From Pseudonocardia broussonetiae (GTDB lineage Bacteria; Actinomycetota; Actinomycetes; Mycobacteriales; Pseudonocardiaceae), in NCBI RefSeq assembly GCF_013155125.1, contig NZ_CP053564.1, forward strand, positions 6,393,501 to 6,457,500: a stretch of DNA of 64,000 nt, read 5' to 3'. The position numbers and the translations under genes are program-made. Below, one piece after another: positions 16,399 to 24,785 of the stretch (position 1 is its first letter; each line of letters opens with the position of its first letter). A model generated the notes under the pieces. The model made no database searches and was not told where the DNA came from. It saw nothing but the letters and a program-made list of their open reading frames with translations.

Positions 16399-18024
16399 TC
16401 AGGCGGGGGCGCGCAGGCGGGCGGCGGCGGCGAGCCCCGCGGCGTAGGCCATCGTGGAACCGGGTCCCAGCGTCGCGCCCGCGCCCGGGTAGCCGGGGCC
16501 CATCGGGTGGGCGGTGGTGTTGCCGGCGGCGTAGAGCCCGGGGACCGGGTCGCCGAACGCGTCGAGCGCGCGGCCGTCGCCGTCGGTCACCACGCCGCCC
16601 TTGGTGCCGATGACGCCCGACACGACCTGCACGGCGTAGAAGGGCGGCGTCTCGACCGGCCCCAGCGCGGGGTGCGGCGCGTGCTGGTCGCCCCAGTAGC
16701 GGTCGTAGGCGCTCTCCCCGCGGTGGAAGTCCGGGTCGGCGCCCACCCGGGCGCCGGCGTTGAACCGCTCGAGGGTCTCGGCGAGGCCCCGGGCGTCGAC
16801 GCCGGTCGCGTCGGCGAGCCCGGCGACGGTCGGGGCGGTCCGGATCCAGGACGGCGTCGGTGCGCCCGCCCGATGGCTGAGGAAGCCGTACTCGGCGAGG
16901 TGGCGGTGGTCGAACACCAGCCACGCCGGCAGGTTCGCGTAGTCGTAGGCGCGGGGGTCGAACAGGTGGAAGGCCTTCGTCATGTCGTTGTAGTTGTGGG
17001 CCTCGTTGACGAACCGGCGCCCCGCCCGGTTGACGATGACGGTGTGCGGGCCGGTGCGCTCGAAGCGCAGCAGCGTCGCGGTCGGCGCGCCGTCGGTCTC
17101 GTCACCGGGCACCAGGACCATCGGGCCCCACCAGGCCTCGCGCATCGACCCCAGCCCGGCGCCCGCCTTGGCCGCCATCCGGATGCCGTCGCCGGTGTTG
17201 TGCGGCGGGCTGCAGCTGCCGTGCACCGGGCCGGACAGGAAGTCGGCGACCATGTCCGGCGCCCACTCGAACCCGCCGCAGGCCAGCACCACCTCGGCCC
17301 CCTCGAACCGCACGCCCCCGGCCGCGGTGACGCCGACGACGGCTCCGTCGGACACCAGCAGGCGCTCGGCCGGGCAGTCGGTCACCAGCGTCACGCCGGC
17401 GTCGGCGCAGGCCTTCACGAGCGGGGCGACCAGCGCGCGGCCCCGGGCGACCAGGCCCCGCTCCGCCCGGGCCCGCAGCTCCTCCTCGGGGAAGCGGGTG
17501 AAGATCCGCCACTCCTCGTACTCGCGCATGGTGAACGGCAGGCGCGCGTCGGGGCGCAGGCTCGCGGCGAGCCCGCCGAGGTGCGTGGCGTCGTAGAGCT
17601 CCGGGTCCAGCGAGCGGCCGCCGGGGTGCGCGCCGTCCCACTCCGGGTGGTAGTCCGGGAACGCGGCCATCGGCACCATCCGCAGGCCGGTGCGCCGCTC
17701 GAGGAACTCGAGCATCTCCGGGCCGCGGTCGACCAGGGACGCCAGGACGTCGGGGGCCGTGCGCCCCGCGGTGACGGCGGCGAGGTAGCGCAGCGCGGCG
17801 TCCCGGTCGTCCTCGATGCCCAGCTCCGCCATCCGCCGGTTCAGCGGCACCCACAGCATCCCGCCGGACACCGCCGCCGTACCCCCGAGGTAGGGAGCCT
17901 TCTCCAGCACCGTGACCCGTGCGCCGCCGTCGGCGGCGGCCAGCGCCGCCGTGAGGCCGATGGCCCCCGACCCCACGACGACCACGTCCGCCGGCGCCCC
18001 GACGTCCCCGCACCACACCCGCAT
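16399..18024 (-). CDS. FAD-dependent dehydrogenase, 3-ketosteroid-1-dehydrogenase-like
   Basis: 541 aa FAD_binding_2 flavoprotein. VVVGSGAIGLTAALAAADGG is the dinucleotide fold, followed by GGTAAVSGGMLWVP. The C-terminal GLYAAGNTTA-x-PMGPGYPGAGATLG matches the FAD-anchoring end of ketosteroid dehydrogenases (KstD) and related enzymes. It probably introduces a C=C bond next to a ketone in a ring. ATG 18024 has GAGGAG upstream. Lying beside an OYE-type enone reductase and an acyl-CoA ligase, it suggests an alicyclic ketone pathway; steroid as the actual substrate is not shown. Confidence 0.85.
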   Translation of the reverse strand: MRVWCGDVGAPADVVVVGSGAIGLTAALAAADGGARVTVLEKAPYLGGTAAVSGGMLWVPLNRRMAELGIEDDRDAALRYLAAVTAGRTAPDVLASLVDRGPEMLEFLERRTGLRMVPMAAFPDYHPEWDGAHPGGRSLDPELYDATHLGGLAASLRPDARLPFTMREYEEWRIFTRFPEEELRARAERGLVARGRALVAPLVKACADAGVTLVTDCPAERLLVSDGAVVGVTAAGGVRFEGAEVVLACGGFEWAPDMVADFLSGPVHGSCSPPHNTGDGIRMAAKAGAGLGSMREAWWGPMVLVPGDETDGAPTATLLRFERTGPHTVIVNRAGRRFVNEAHNYNDMTKAFHLFDPRAYDYANLPAWLVFDHRHLAEYGFLSHRAGAPTPSWIRTAPTVAGLADATGVDARGLAETLERFNAGARVGADPDFHRGESAYDRYWGDQHAPHPALGPVETPPFYAVQVVSGVIGTKGGVVTDGDGRALDAFGDPVPGLYAAGNTTAHPMGPGYPGAGATLGPGSTMAYAAGLAAAARLRAPA

Positions 18025-18050
18025 GACGACTCCTCGATCGGTGGGACCTC

Positions 18051-19736
18051 TCAGGACCGGCTGCGCGCCCGCTCGCGGTCGGCGGTGCCGGCGTCGACCC
18101 CGGTCTCGCGCAGCGGCGCCTTGCGGACCTTCCCCGACGGCGCCAGCGGCAGCTCGTCGGCGAACCGCACGTAGCGCGGCACGGCGAAGGCGGGCAGCCG
18201 CTCCTCGCACCACCGCCAGAGCTCCTCGGCGGTGGGCCCGGCGCCGGGCTCGGGCACGACGACGAGCAGCAGCTCGTCCTCGCCCGCCTCCGCGTCGGCC
18301 GGGACCCCGACCACGGCGCACTCCGCGACCCCGGGGTGGGCGAGGATCGGCTGCTCGACCTCGTAGGAGCTGATGTTCTCCCCGCGCCGGCGCAGCGCGT
18401 CCTTGAGCCGGTCGACGAAGTAGTACCAGCCCTCGGCGTCGCGCCGGAGGCCGTCGCCGGTGTGGAACCACAGGTTGCGCTGCGCCTCCGCGGTGCGCTC
18501 GGGCATCCCGTAGTAGCCCGAGCACATCGTCCACGGCAGGGCCGCCCGCACGACGAGCTCGCCGACCTCGCCGACGGGCACCTCCTCGTCGGTCTCGGGG
18601 TCGACGAGGCGCACCTCGAAGTACTCGTCGACGAGCAGCCCGGCCGCACCGGGCGGGCGCGGCTCGCCGTAGGGCGTCAGGATCGGCATGGCGATCTCGG
18701 TGAGCCCGAAGTTCTCGACGAAGGCCTCGATGCCGAACCGCTCGGCGAAGTCGTCGGCGACCGAGGTGGCGAGCGGGACCGCGTAGAGGCAGCGCAGCGC
18801 GTTGTCGGCGTCGTCGGGGCGGCGCGGCTGCTTGTGGACCCAGTCCATCATCACGCCGACGAAGTTGGTGACGGTCGCCCCGCACGCGCGCAGCTGGTCG
18901 ATCCACCGGCTCGCGCTGAACCGGCGCTGGAGCACGAAGCGGGCGCCCACGATCAGCGCCGGGTAGGCCGCGAGGAACTGGGCGTTGCCGTGGAACAGCG
19001 GCCCGACCGACATGTAGACGTCGTCGTCGGTGAGCCGGGTGAGCGCGACGCACTCGTCGGCGAAGAAGTGCATGTGGGCGTGCGGCATCATCACGCCCTT
19101 GGACAGGCCCGTGGTGCCCGAGGTGAACAGGATGGCGGCGAGGTCCCGCGCGCCGACCTCGGGCAGCACCGCGGGCCGCGGGGCCGAGGCGAGGACGTCG
19201 AACGGCTCGGCCGTCCGGCCCGCCGCCCGCAGCAGCGCCAGCGCCGCGCCGGAGTCGGTGCCGCGCCCGGTCACGTAGAACGTGCGGATCGCCTCCGCGG
19301 CGGGGACGTCGAGCAGGTGCGCGGCGAACTCCGGGTCCACGACCGCCGCCCGCGGGTCGACGGTCCGCACCTGGTGCTCGAGGAACGCCCCGCGGTAGGC
19401 GGTGTTGATCGGCACCTCGACCAGCCCGGCGACCGCCGCCCCGAACCAGCCGGTGATGTACTCGGCCGAGTTGGCCGCCATCAGCAGCACCCGGTCGCCG
19501 GGCTCGCAGCCGCCGTCGAGCAGGGCTCCCCCGATGCGCTCGGCCACGTCGAGCACCTCGGCGTGGGTCAGGCGCACGTCCTGGCCGGGGACGTCGAGGA
19601 AGACGCGGTCGGCGTGGGTGACGGCCCGGTGCCGGAGCACGGCGGGCAGCGTCCACGCGGAGCGGTCGGCGAAGGTGGGGACGAGGTCGCGGTAGAACCT
19701 CATCGCCGGGGTCGTCGTCGCCGGGGTCGTCGTCAC
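18051..19736 (-). CDS. Acyl-CoA synthetase (AMP-dependent ligase)
   Basis: 561 aa ANL-family ligase. The P-loop-like motif is FTSGTTGLSKG, the adenine-binding motif is NFGLTEIA, YGMPERTAE follows, then GWYYFVDRLKDALRRRGENIS (hinge), and the C-terminal catalytic Lys is in PSGKVRK. It activates a carboxylate with ATP and CoA. GTG 19736 overlaps the TGA of the upstream hydratase gene (GTGA), so translation is coupled; an in-frame ATG at 19703 is the alternative. Closest in style to the CaiC/medium-chain type ligases, but the substrate cannot be read from sequence. Confidence 0.92.
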   Translation of the reverse strand: MTTTPATTTPAMRFYRDLVPTFADRSAWTLPAVLRHRAVTHADRVFLDVPGQDVRLTHAEVLDVAERIGGALLDGGCEPGDRVLLMAANSAEYITGWFGAAVAGLVEVPINTAYRGAFLEHQVRTVDPRAAVVDPEFAAHLLDVPAAEAIRTFYVTGRGTDSGAALALLRAAGRTAEPFDVLASAPRPAVLPEVGARDLAAILFTSGTTGLSKGVMMPHAHMHFFADECVALTRLTDDDVYMSVGPLFHGNAQFLAAYPALIVGARFVLQRRFSASRWIDQLRACGATVTNFVGVMMDWVHKQPRRPDDADNALRCLYAVPLATSVADDFAERFGIEAFVENFGLTEIAMPILTPYGEPRPPGAAGLLVDEYFEVRLVDPETDEEVPVGEVGELVVRAALPWTMCSGYYGMPERTAEAQRNLWFHTGDGLRRDAEGWYYFVDRLKDALRRRGENISSYEVEQPILAHPGVAECAVVGVPADAEAGEDELLLVVVPEPGAGPTAEELWRWCEERLPAFAVPRYVRFADELPLAPSGKVRKAPLRETGVDAGTADRERARSRS

Positions 19737-20500
19737 TGCGCCCGCCCCGGGAACCGCGGCGGGCGCTTCTCCATGAAGGCCGCGGCGCCCTCGCGCATGT
19801 CCGGCGACCCGATGGCCTGCACGAGCATCCCGAGGCCCGAGACGAAGTTGTCGCGGCAGGCGTTCCACCACATGTTCGACGAGGTCTTGGAGATCTCCAG
19901 GTACCGGGGGCTCAGCGCCAGCAGCTCGTCGGCCCAGCGCGTGACCTCGGCCTCGAGCTCGTCGTCGTCGACCACGGCGTTGACCCAGCCCAGGTCGAGC
20001 GCCTGCTCCGCGGTGTAGCGGCGGCACATCATGGCGATCTCCTTCGCGCGCTTCTCCCCCACCGACACGGCCAGGAGGTTGGTCCCGCCGAGCACCGGGG
20101 CGCTGCCGACGCGCGGGCCGGTCTGCCCGAGCTTCGCGCTGCGGGCGGCGATCGCGAGGTCGCAGGCGACGACCAGCTCGTTGCCCCCGCCGGCCGCGGC
20201 GCCGTTGACCGCGGCGATCACGGGGCGCGGCGAGAGGCGGATGGCGTCGAACAGGTCCAGCGACGCGAAGAACATCCCGCGCAGCTCGTCGGGGTCCGGG
20301 TCGGCGAGCTCGGCCAGGTAGCCGCCGGCGCAGAAGGCCCGGCCCGTCCCCGTGATGACGATGACCCCGGCCGCCGAGGCGTCGCGCACCGCGCCGGTCA
20401 GCTCCGCCCCCATCGCCCGGTCGTAGGCGTTCATCCGGTCCGGTCGGTTCAGGCGGATCCAGGCGACCTCGCCGCGCTGCTCGACCTCGACGTCACTCAT
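19733..20500 (-). CDS. Crotonase-fold hydratase/hydrolase (MenB/BadI-like)
   Basis: 255 aa crotonase. The oxyanion-hole segments are CAGGYLAELA and NGAAAGGGNELV. The later block GQTGPRVGS and GEKRAKEIAMMCRRYTAEQA closely resembles 1,4-dihydroxynaphthoyl-CoA synthase MenB and the ring-opening hydrolase BadI (2-ketocyclohexanecarboxyl-CoA hydrolase). Where those have GS-x-D-x-GYG, this protein has GSAPVLGG, so the conserved Asp is missing and the chemistry may differ. ATG 20500 is chosen over an upstream ATG at 20533 because GAGGAGG lies seven bases before it. It is first in a leftward operon with the CoA ligase and flavoproteins. Confidence 0.85.
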   Translation of the reverse strand: MSDVEVEQRGEVAWIRLNRPDRMNAYDRAMGAELTGAVRDASAAGVIVITGTGRAFCAGGYLAELADPDPDELRGMFFASLDLFDAIRLSPRPVIAAVNGAAAGGGNELVVACDLAIAARSAKLGQTGPRVGSAPVLGGTNLLAVSVGEKRAKEIAMMCRRYTAEQALDLGWVNAVVDDDELEAEVTRWADELLALSPRYLEISKTSSNMWWNACRDNFVSGLGMLVQAIGSPDMREGAAAFMEKRPPRFPGRAQ

Positions 20501-20520
20501 CCGGGCCTCCTCGCCGTCAC

Positions 20521-20552
20521 TGATTACTATCACCCTGGATTTGGCCGGTCAA
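20521..20552 (-). promoter_or_regulatory. Promoter of the crotonase operon with palindrome over the -10
   Basis: TTGACC (complement of 20547-20552), 17 bp, TAGTAA (complement of 20524-20529) is a strong promoter. TGAT-TACT-ATCA (20521-20532) is a perfect inverted repeat lying on the -10 box, a likely operator. Confidence 0.6.
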
Positions 20553-20666
20553 CGGCCTTTGCGGCCGGATCGCGACCTCGTCGTGACACTACGTGGTTAG
20601 TCTCCTGACGACGCAGCGCGCACGGCCCGCGTAGCACCTTGTCCGCGCGAAAGTGACCCTGCTAAC

Positions 20667-20681
20667 GTGATAACTATATAC
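20667..20681 (+). promoter_or_regulatory. TGATAAC-type element upstream of the TRAP operon
   Basis: GTGATAACTATATAC shares a TGATAACNATNNAC pattern with 12271-12285 and 13780-13794. It lies about 30 bases before the dctP-like start in an otherwise G+C-rich region and probably also contains the -10 box. GGAGAGGTGAG just before the ATG is the SD. Confidence 0.5.
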
Positions 20682-20708
20682 ATCATCCCCACGGAGAGGT
20701 GAGCGTCG

Positions 20709-21863
20709 ATGACGATGCGCACGATGGATGAGCGTTCCGCCGGCACCGGCCGACGGGCCCCCAGGATCCGCGCCGCGGCGGCGCTCGCCGCCGTCGCGCT
20801 CGGCGCCGCTGCCTGTGGTGGCGCGACCGGTGGCACCCAGGAGGCGGGGGGCGTCGAGGAGCTCGAGCTGCAGATGGCGAGCTTCCTCAGCCCGACCACC
20901 GCCCAGGGTCAGGCCATCACCTGGTGGATGGAGCAGCTGGAGGAGCGCACCGGCGGCCGGGTCACCGTCGAGCCCTTCTGGGACGCGTCGCTGCTGGGGG
21001 CCGAGGAGGTCCGCGACGGCGTCCGCGACGGCCGCGTCGAGCTCGGCAACATGACCTACGCGTACACCCCGAGCGACTTCCCGATCACCTCGATGGTCGA
21101 GGTGCCGTTCCTCGGCGACAACATCGGGGCGCAGATCCGCGCCCTCAACTCCCTGTACCAGAGCGACCAGGCCTTCCGCGGGGAGTGGGAGGAGAAGCAG
21201 GGCATCAAGGTCCTGTCCTTCATCGGCATCCCGCCGGCCCTGACCGGCGCCAAGGAACCGGTCACCACGGTCGACTGGTACCGCGGCCGGACCGTCCGCG
21301 CCAGCGGCTTCTTCGTCCGCGCCCTCGAGGCCGTCGGGGGCAACCCCGCCGCCATCCCGGTGCCCGAGACCTACGAGGCCATGCGCACCGGCACGATCGA
21401 GGCCTACGGCGGGCTGATCCTCGACGTCATCACGCCCCTGAGCCTGCACGAGGTCGGCGGGCAGATCCACGACCCGGGCCTGGGGCACTACGCGAACTCG
21501 ACCTGGACCATGTCGATGGACTCCTGGGAGTCGCTCAGCCCGGAGCTGCGGGCCATCATCGAGGAGCTCAACGCCGAGTTCCCCGAGCAGCTCCTGATCG
21601 CCGCGGAGCGCACCGAGGACGAGGCCTGCACCACGATCCTGGAGTCCGGCGGGTCCGCCACGATCTTCAGCGCGGAGCAGACCCAGATCTGGCGCGACGC
21701 CATCGGCGACGCGCCGATGCGGGCGTGGATGGACAAGGCGGCGACCGCGGGCGTCGCCGACCCCGCCGCGCTCTACGAGCAGTTCCGCAGCATCTACCAG
21801 GAGGCGGAGACGGGCGAGTACGCCGACTACCGGTCTGGCATCGAGCGATGCGCGAGCCGGTAG
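20709..21863 (+). CDS. TRAP transporter substrate-binding lipoprotein (DctP family)
   Basis: 384 aa. An N-terminal arginine-rich signal ends in LGAAACGG with Cys36 as the likely lipidation site, so it is anchored outside the membrane. The mature part has the DctP fold: a conserved VPFLGDN segment, TVRASGF with the carboxylate-binding Arg region, and WTMSMDSW. TRAP binding proteins usually capture organic acids, here probably a carboxylate feeding the surrounding pathway. It is the first gene of the dctPQM set; its stop overlaps the small-permease start. Confidence 0.92.
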   Translation: MTMRTMDERSAGTGRRAPRIRAAAALAAVALGAAACGGATGGTQEAGGVEELELQMASFLSPTTAQGQAITWWMEQLEERTGGRVTVEPFWDASLLGAEEVRDGVRDGRVELGNMTYAYTPSDFPITSMVEVPFLGDNIGAQIRALNSLYQSDQAFRGEWEEKQGIKVLSFIGIPPALTGAKEPVTTVDWYRGRTVRASGFFVRALEAVGGNPAAIPVPETYEAMRTGTIEAYGGLILDVITPLSLHEVGGQIHDPGLGHYANSTWTMSMDSWESLSPELRAIIEELNAEFPEQLLIAAERTEDEACTTILESGGSATIFSAEQTQIWRDAIGDAPMRAWMDKAATAGVADPAALYEQFRSIYQEAETGEYADYRSGIERCASR

Positions 21864-22429
21864 CCACGACCGGGCGCGCCGCGGGGCTCCGCACCGCGCT
21901 CGACCTGCTGTCGCGGTGGTGCTCCTGGGTGTCGGGAGCCCTCACGCTCGTCCTGCTGGTGATGCTGGTGGCCGAGGTCGCCGTGCGCGAGGTCGTCGGC
22001 CGGTCGCTGCTCGGCACGATCGAGCTGAGCGAGGTGCTCCTCGTGCTCATCGTCGCCCTCGGCGCCGCCTACGCGCAGCGGACCGGTGCGCACGTGAGCA
22101 CCGACCTCGTGACCTCCCGGTTCGCCCCGCTCACGGCGGCGGTGATCCGCGTGAGCGGCATGCTGGTCGCCGCCGGGTTCCTGTTCTGGACGGCGTGGGC
22201 GAGCGCCGAGCGGGGCTGGGAGTCCTTCGAGTCCGGCGAGGCCCGGTTCGGCATCACCTCGGTGCCGGTCTGGCCCGCGCGGCTCGTGCTGCCGTTCGGG
22301 CTCGCCCTGCTCGCGCTGCAGTGCCTGTTCACCGCGCGCGACGCGTGGCAGCGCCGCACCGGGGACGCGCCACCGGCCGGACCGGGCACCGTCACGTCGT
22401 CGGGGAAGGAGCCGGCCGATGTCTCCTGA
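21848..22429 (+). CDS. TRAP transporter small permease (DctQ)
   Basis: 193 aa with four hydrophobic segments (about residues 25-48, 60-78, 98-118 and 140-162), the normal DctQ layout. REVVGRSLLGTIELSEVLLV matches the conserved first cytoplasmic-to-TM2 region. ATG 21848 overlaps the binding-protein stop by 16 bases and no good SD is visible, so it probably depends on translational coupling. It overlaps the large permease by 11 bases. Confidence 0.88.
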   Translation: MREPVATTGRAAGLRTALDLLSRWCSWVSGALTLVLLVMLVAEVAVREVVGRSLLGTIELSEVLLVLIVALGAAYAQRTGAHVSTDLVTSRFAPLTAAVIRVSGMLVAAGFLFWTAWASAERGWESFESGEARFGITSVPVWPARLVLPFGLALLALQCLFTARDAWQRRTGDAPPAGPGTVTSSGKEPADVS

Positions 22430-23795
22430 GCTCCTGCTCGGCCTGGTGGTCGCGCTGCTGGTCCTGCTCATCGCGGCCGAGGTGCCGGTCGCCTTCTCGC
22501 TGCTGGCCGCGGGCACGATCGGCCTGATCCTCCTGAAGAGCTCGGGCTACGCCACGAACACGCTGGCCAACCAGCCCTTCGCCACGACCGCCGCGTTCAG
22601 CCTCGTGCTGGTCCCCATGTTCGTGATCATGGGGATGTTCGTCGTCGCGGCGGGCATCGCGCAGGACGTCTACGCGGTGGCCGCCCGGACGTTCCGGCGG
22701 CTGCCGGGCGGGCTCGGCATCGCCACGGTCGCGGCCTGCGCCGGTTTCGCGGCGGTGACCGGCTCCAGCGCGGCCACCGTGGCCACGATCGGCCGGATCT
22801 CGATCAGCGAGATGCGCCAGCACGGCTACCGCACCTCGTTCGCCGCCGGCATCGTCGGGGCGAGCGGGACGCTGGGCATCCTCATCCCGCCCAGCCTCAT
22901 CCTGGTCATCTACGGCACGCTCACCGGCGAGTCCATCGAGAAGCTGCTGCTGGCCGGCGTCATCCCCGGCGTCTTCACCGCGGTCATGTACTCCGTGGTG
23001 GTCTTCATCCGGGCGCGCAAGGAGATCGGCCCGCAGTACGTCGTGCTCCCGGAGGACCACGGCGACACCGCCGGCACCGGGGGCGGCTCGGGAGGCGGCA
23101 CCGCGGTCGACGTCGAGGTGTCGACGCGCAAGGGCCTGGCGGCCTTCGCCAAGGTCGCCACGCTGTTCCTCATCGTCGTGGTCGGCATCTACAGCGGGCT
23201 GTTCACGGCCACCGAGTCCGGCGCGATCGCCGCCTTCGCCGCCCTGCTCATGCTGGTGTGGACGTCGGTGCGGCGCCGGGAGGTCCGCCTGTGGCCCCTG
23301 CTCAAGCAGGCCTTCGAGGAGACCACCGCCGTCAGCACCATGATCTTCATGCTGCTCATCGGCGGCGGCGTGTTCACGTTCTTCATGGTGGCGGGCGGCT
23401 ACGCCCGGGACTTCGCGCAGTGGATCACCGAGCTGCCGGTGAGCCCCTACCTCGTCGTCGTGGTCATCCTGCTCGCGCTCATCCCGCTCGGGATGATCCT
23501 CGACGGGATGTCCATCCTGCTGATCACCGTGCCGCTCACCTACCCCGTCGTCACCGAGCTCGGCTTCGACGGGATCTGGTTCGGCATCCTCGTGGTCAAG
23601 CTGATCGAGATCGGCCTGGTCACGCCGCCGGTCGGGATCAACTGCTACGTGGTCGCGGGGTCCTCGCCGGGCGTCCGGGCGGAGGACGCGTTCCGCGGCG
23701 TGGTGCCGTTCGTGGTCATGGACATGATCACGACGGCGATCCTGTTCGCGTTCCCGATCATCACGCTGTGGCTGCCGGACCTGGCGTCGGTCTGA
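22419..23795 (+). CDS. TRAP transporter large permease (DctM)
   Basis: 458 aa, about 12 hydrophobic segments, the sodium-coupled translocation subunit. Conserved pieces include VPVAFSLLAAG, GSSAATVATIGRI, ASGTLGILIPPS and the C-terminal VTPPVGINCYVV. A central Gly-rich hydrophilic loop (GTGGGSGGGT, near residue 223) is longer than in most DctM proteins. ATG 22419 has GGGGAAGGAG upstream. It ends at a strong bidirectional hairpin. Confidence 0.93.
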   Translation: MSPELLLGLVVALLVLLIAAEVPVAFSLLAAGTIGLILLKSSGYATNTLANQPFATTAAFSLVLVPMFVIMGMFVVAAGIAQDVYAVAARTFRRLPGGLGIATVAACAGFAAVTGSSAATVATIGRISISEMRQHGYRTSFAAGIVGASGTLGILIPPSLILVIYGTLTGESIEKLLLAGVIPGVFTAVMYSVVVFIRARKEIGPQYVVLPEDHGDTAGTGGGSGGGTAVDVEVSTRKGLAAFAKVATLFLIVVVGIYSGLFTATESGAIAAFAALLMLVWTSVRRREVRLWPLLKQAFEETTAVSTMIFMLLIGGGVFTFFMVAGGYARDFAQWITELPVSPYLVVVVILLALIPLGMILDGMSILLITVPLTYPVVTELGFDGIWFGILVVKLIEIGLVTPPVGINCYVVAGSSPGVRAEDAFRGVVPFVVMDMITTAILFAFPIITLWLPDLASV

Positions 23796-23818
23796 CGACC
23801 CTGCCGCCGCACCCGGCA

Positions 23819-23852
23819 GGCCCGGTCGCGCTCACTCCTGCGCGACCGGGCC
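23819..23852. terminator. Bidirectional terminator hairpin, 13-bp arms
   Basis: GGCCCGGTCGCGC (23819-23831) and GCGCGACCGGGCC (23840-23852) are perfect complements around an eight-base loop TCACTCCT. The first three loop bases are the complement of the TGA stop of the leftward CMD gene. It separates the convergent TRAP and CMD genes. Confidence 0.75.
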
Positions 23853-24455
23853 GCCCAGCAGCACGGCGTCGTCGGCACCCCCGTCGTCCCAGGGTGTGAC
23901 CAGCGCGCCGCTGGGGGCCCGGTAGCGGTCGGGCAGCTCCTCGACCATGTCGAGCGCCATCGACAGCCGGCCGTAGCCGACGAAGGCGGCGACGTTCATG
24001 CCCAGCTCCACGATCCCGGCCTCGTCGAAGTGCTCCCGCAGGTCGTCGATGGTGGCGTCGTCGATGGAGAGGTGGTCGGTGGCCAGCCGGTCGGCGAAGC
24101 GCAGCGCCGCGCGCTCGGCCGGGGTCAGGTCGGGGGACTCGTCCGGGGTGGCGAGCTGGCAGACCAGCCCCTCGTCCACCCCGTCGGCCGCGCCGTCGGC
24201 GTAGCGGACCGCCATGCAGCTGCGGCACTGGTTGTGGAACGCGACCCGCAGCCGCACCAGCTCCACGAGGCGTCGCGGCAGCAGCCCCGGACGCCGCAGC
24301 TCGGCCATGAAGCGCACGTACGCCTCGGCCAGCTCGGGGCGGTGGGCGTAGAAGCGGATGTTCCCCAGCTCGAGCGGGGTCTTCGTCCCGGCTCCGACGA
24401 GGTCCGCCAGGCTCGCGGGGAACTCCTCGGCGCTCAGCATCCGGATGCGGGCCAC
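23832..24455 (-). CDS. Carboxymuconolactone decarboxylase-family protein
   Basis: 207 aa helical AhpD-like protein. The redox pair is in NQCRSCMAVRYADG (CxxC), and a LTPAERAALRFADRLA helix is typical of the peroxidase-related subgroup. GTG 24455 is preferred: AGGAGG lies seven bases upstream, whereas the in-frame GTG at 24461 is too close to it. It is transcribed leftward, downstream of the ferredoxin gene with a 55-base gap, so it may be in one transcript with it. Possible peroxide or decarboxylation role linked to the P450 system; untested. Confidence 0.82.
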   Translation of the reverse strand: MARIRMLSAEEFPASLADLVGAGTKTPLELGNIRFYAHRPELAEAYVRFMAELRRPGLLPRRLVELVRLRVAFHNQCRSCMAVRYADGAADGVDEGLVCQLATPDESPDLTPAERAALRFADRLATDHLSIDDATIDDLREHFDEAGIVELGMNVAAFVGYGRLSMALDMVEELPDRYRAPSGALVTPWDDGGADDAVLLGGPVAQE

Positions 24456-24510
24456 GGGCACTCCTCCTGGTCGGTCGTCCGGCGGCCGGGCCGCGGCGCG
24501 GCCGGTCCGT

Positions 24511-24699
24511 TCACGGGGTCACCTCGATGGCCTGCTCCGGGCACGCCGCCGCGCCCGCCTCCGCGTCGTCCTCGGCGCCCGGCGGCACGGCCACGACGGG
24601 CAGGCAGAAGCCGTCGTCGTCGAGCTCGTAGACGGCCGGGGCGGTCGCGCTGCACTGCCCGTGCCCGGCACAGGCCTTCCGGTCCACCTCGACGCGCAC
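24511..24699 (-). CDS. Small P450-type ferredoxin
   Basis: 62 aa. Cys10, Cys16 (CAGHGQC) and a later CPEQAI give the C-x5-C...C-P pattern of actinobacterial [3Fe-4S] ferredoxins that feed P450s; one further Cys (GFCLP) lies between. GTG 24699 has CGGAGG a few bases upstream. It is divergent from the second P450-like gene, whose protein would be a natural partner, as would the P450 at 5.0-6.2 kb. No ferredoxin reductase gene is in the window. Confidence 0.88.
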   Translation of the reverse strand: MRVEVDRKACAGHGQCSATAPAVYELDDDGFCLPVVAVPPGAEDDAEAGAAACPEQAIEVTP

Positions 24700-24785
24700 C
24701 GCGCCTCCGCTCCTCGAAGCACCTCGTGGATCGGTCGATCCATGGATATAGTACTCAGGTTAGCGCCGCAGACGGAGGAGAACCG

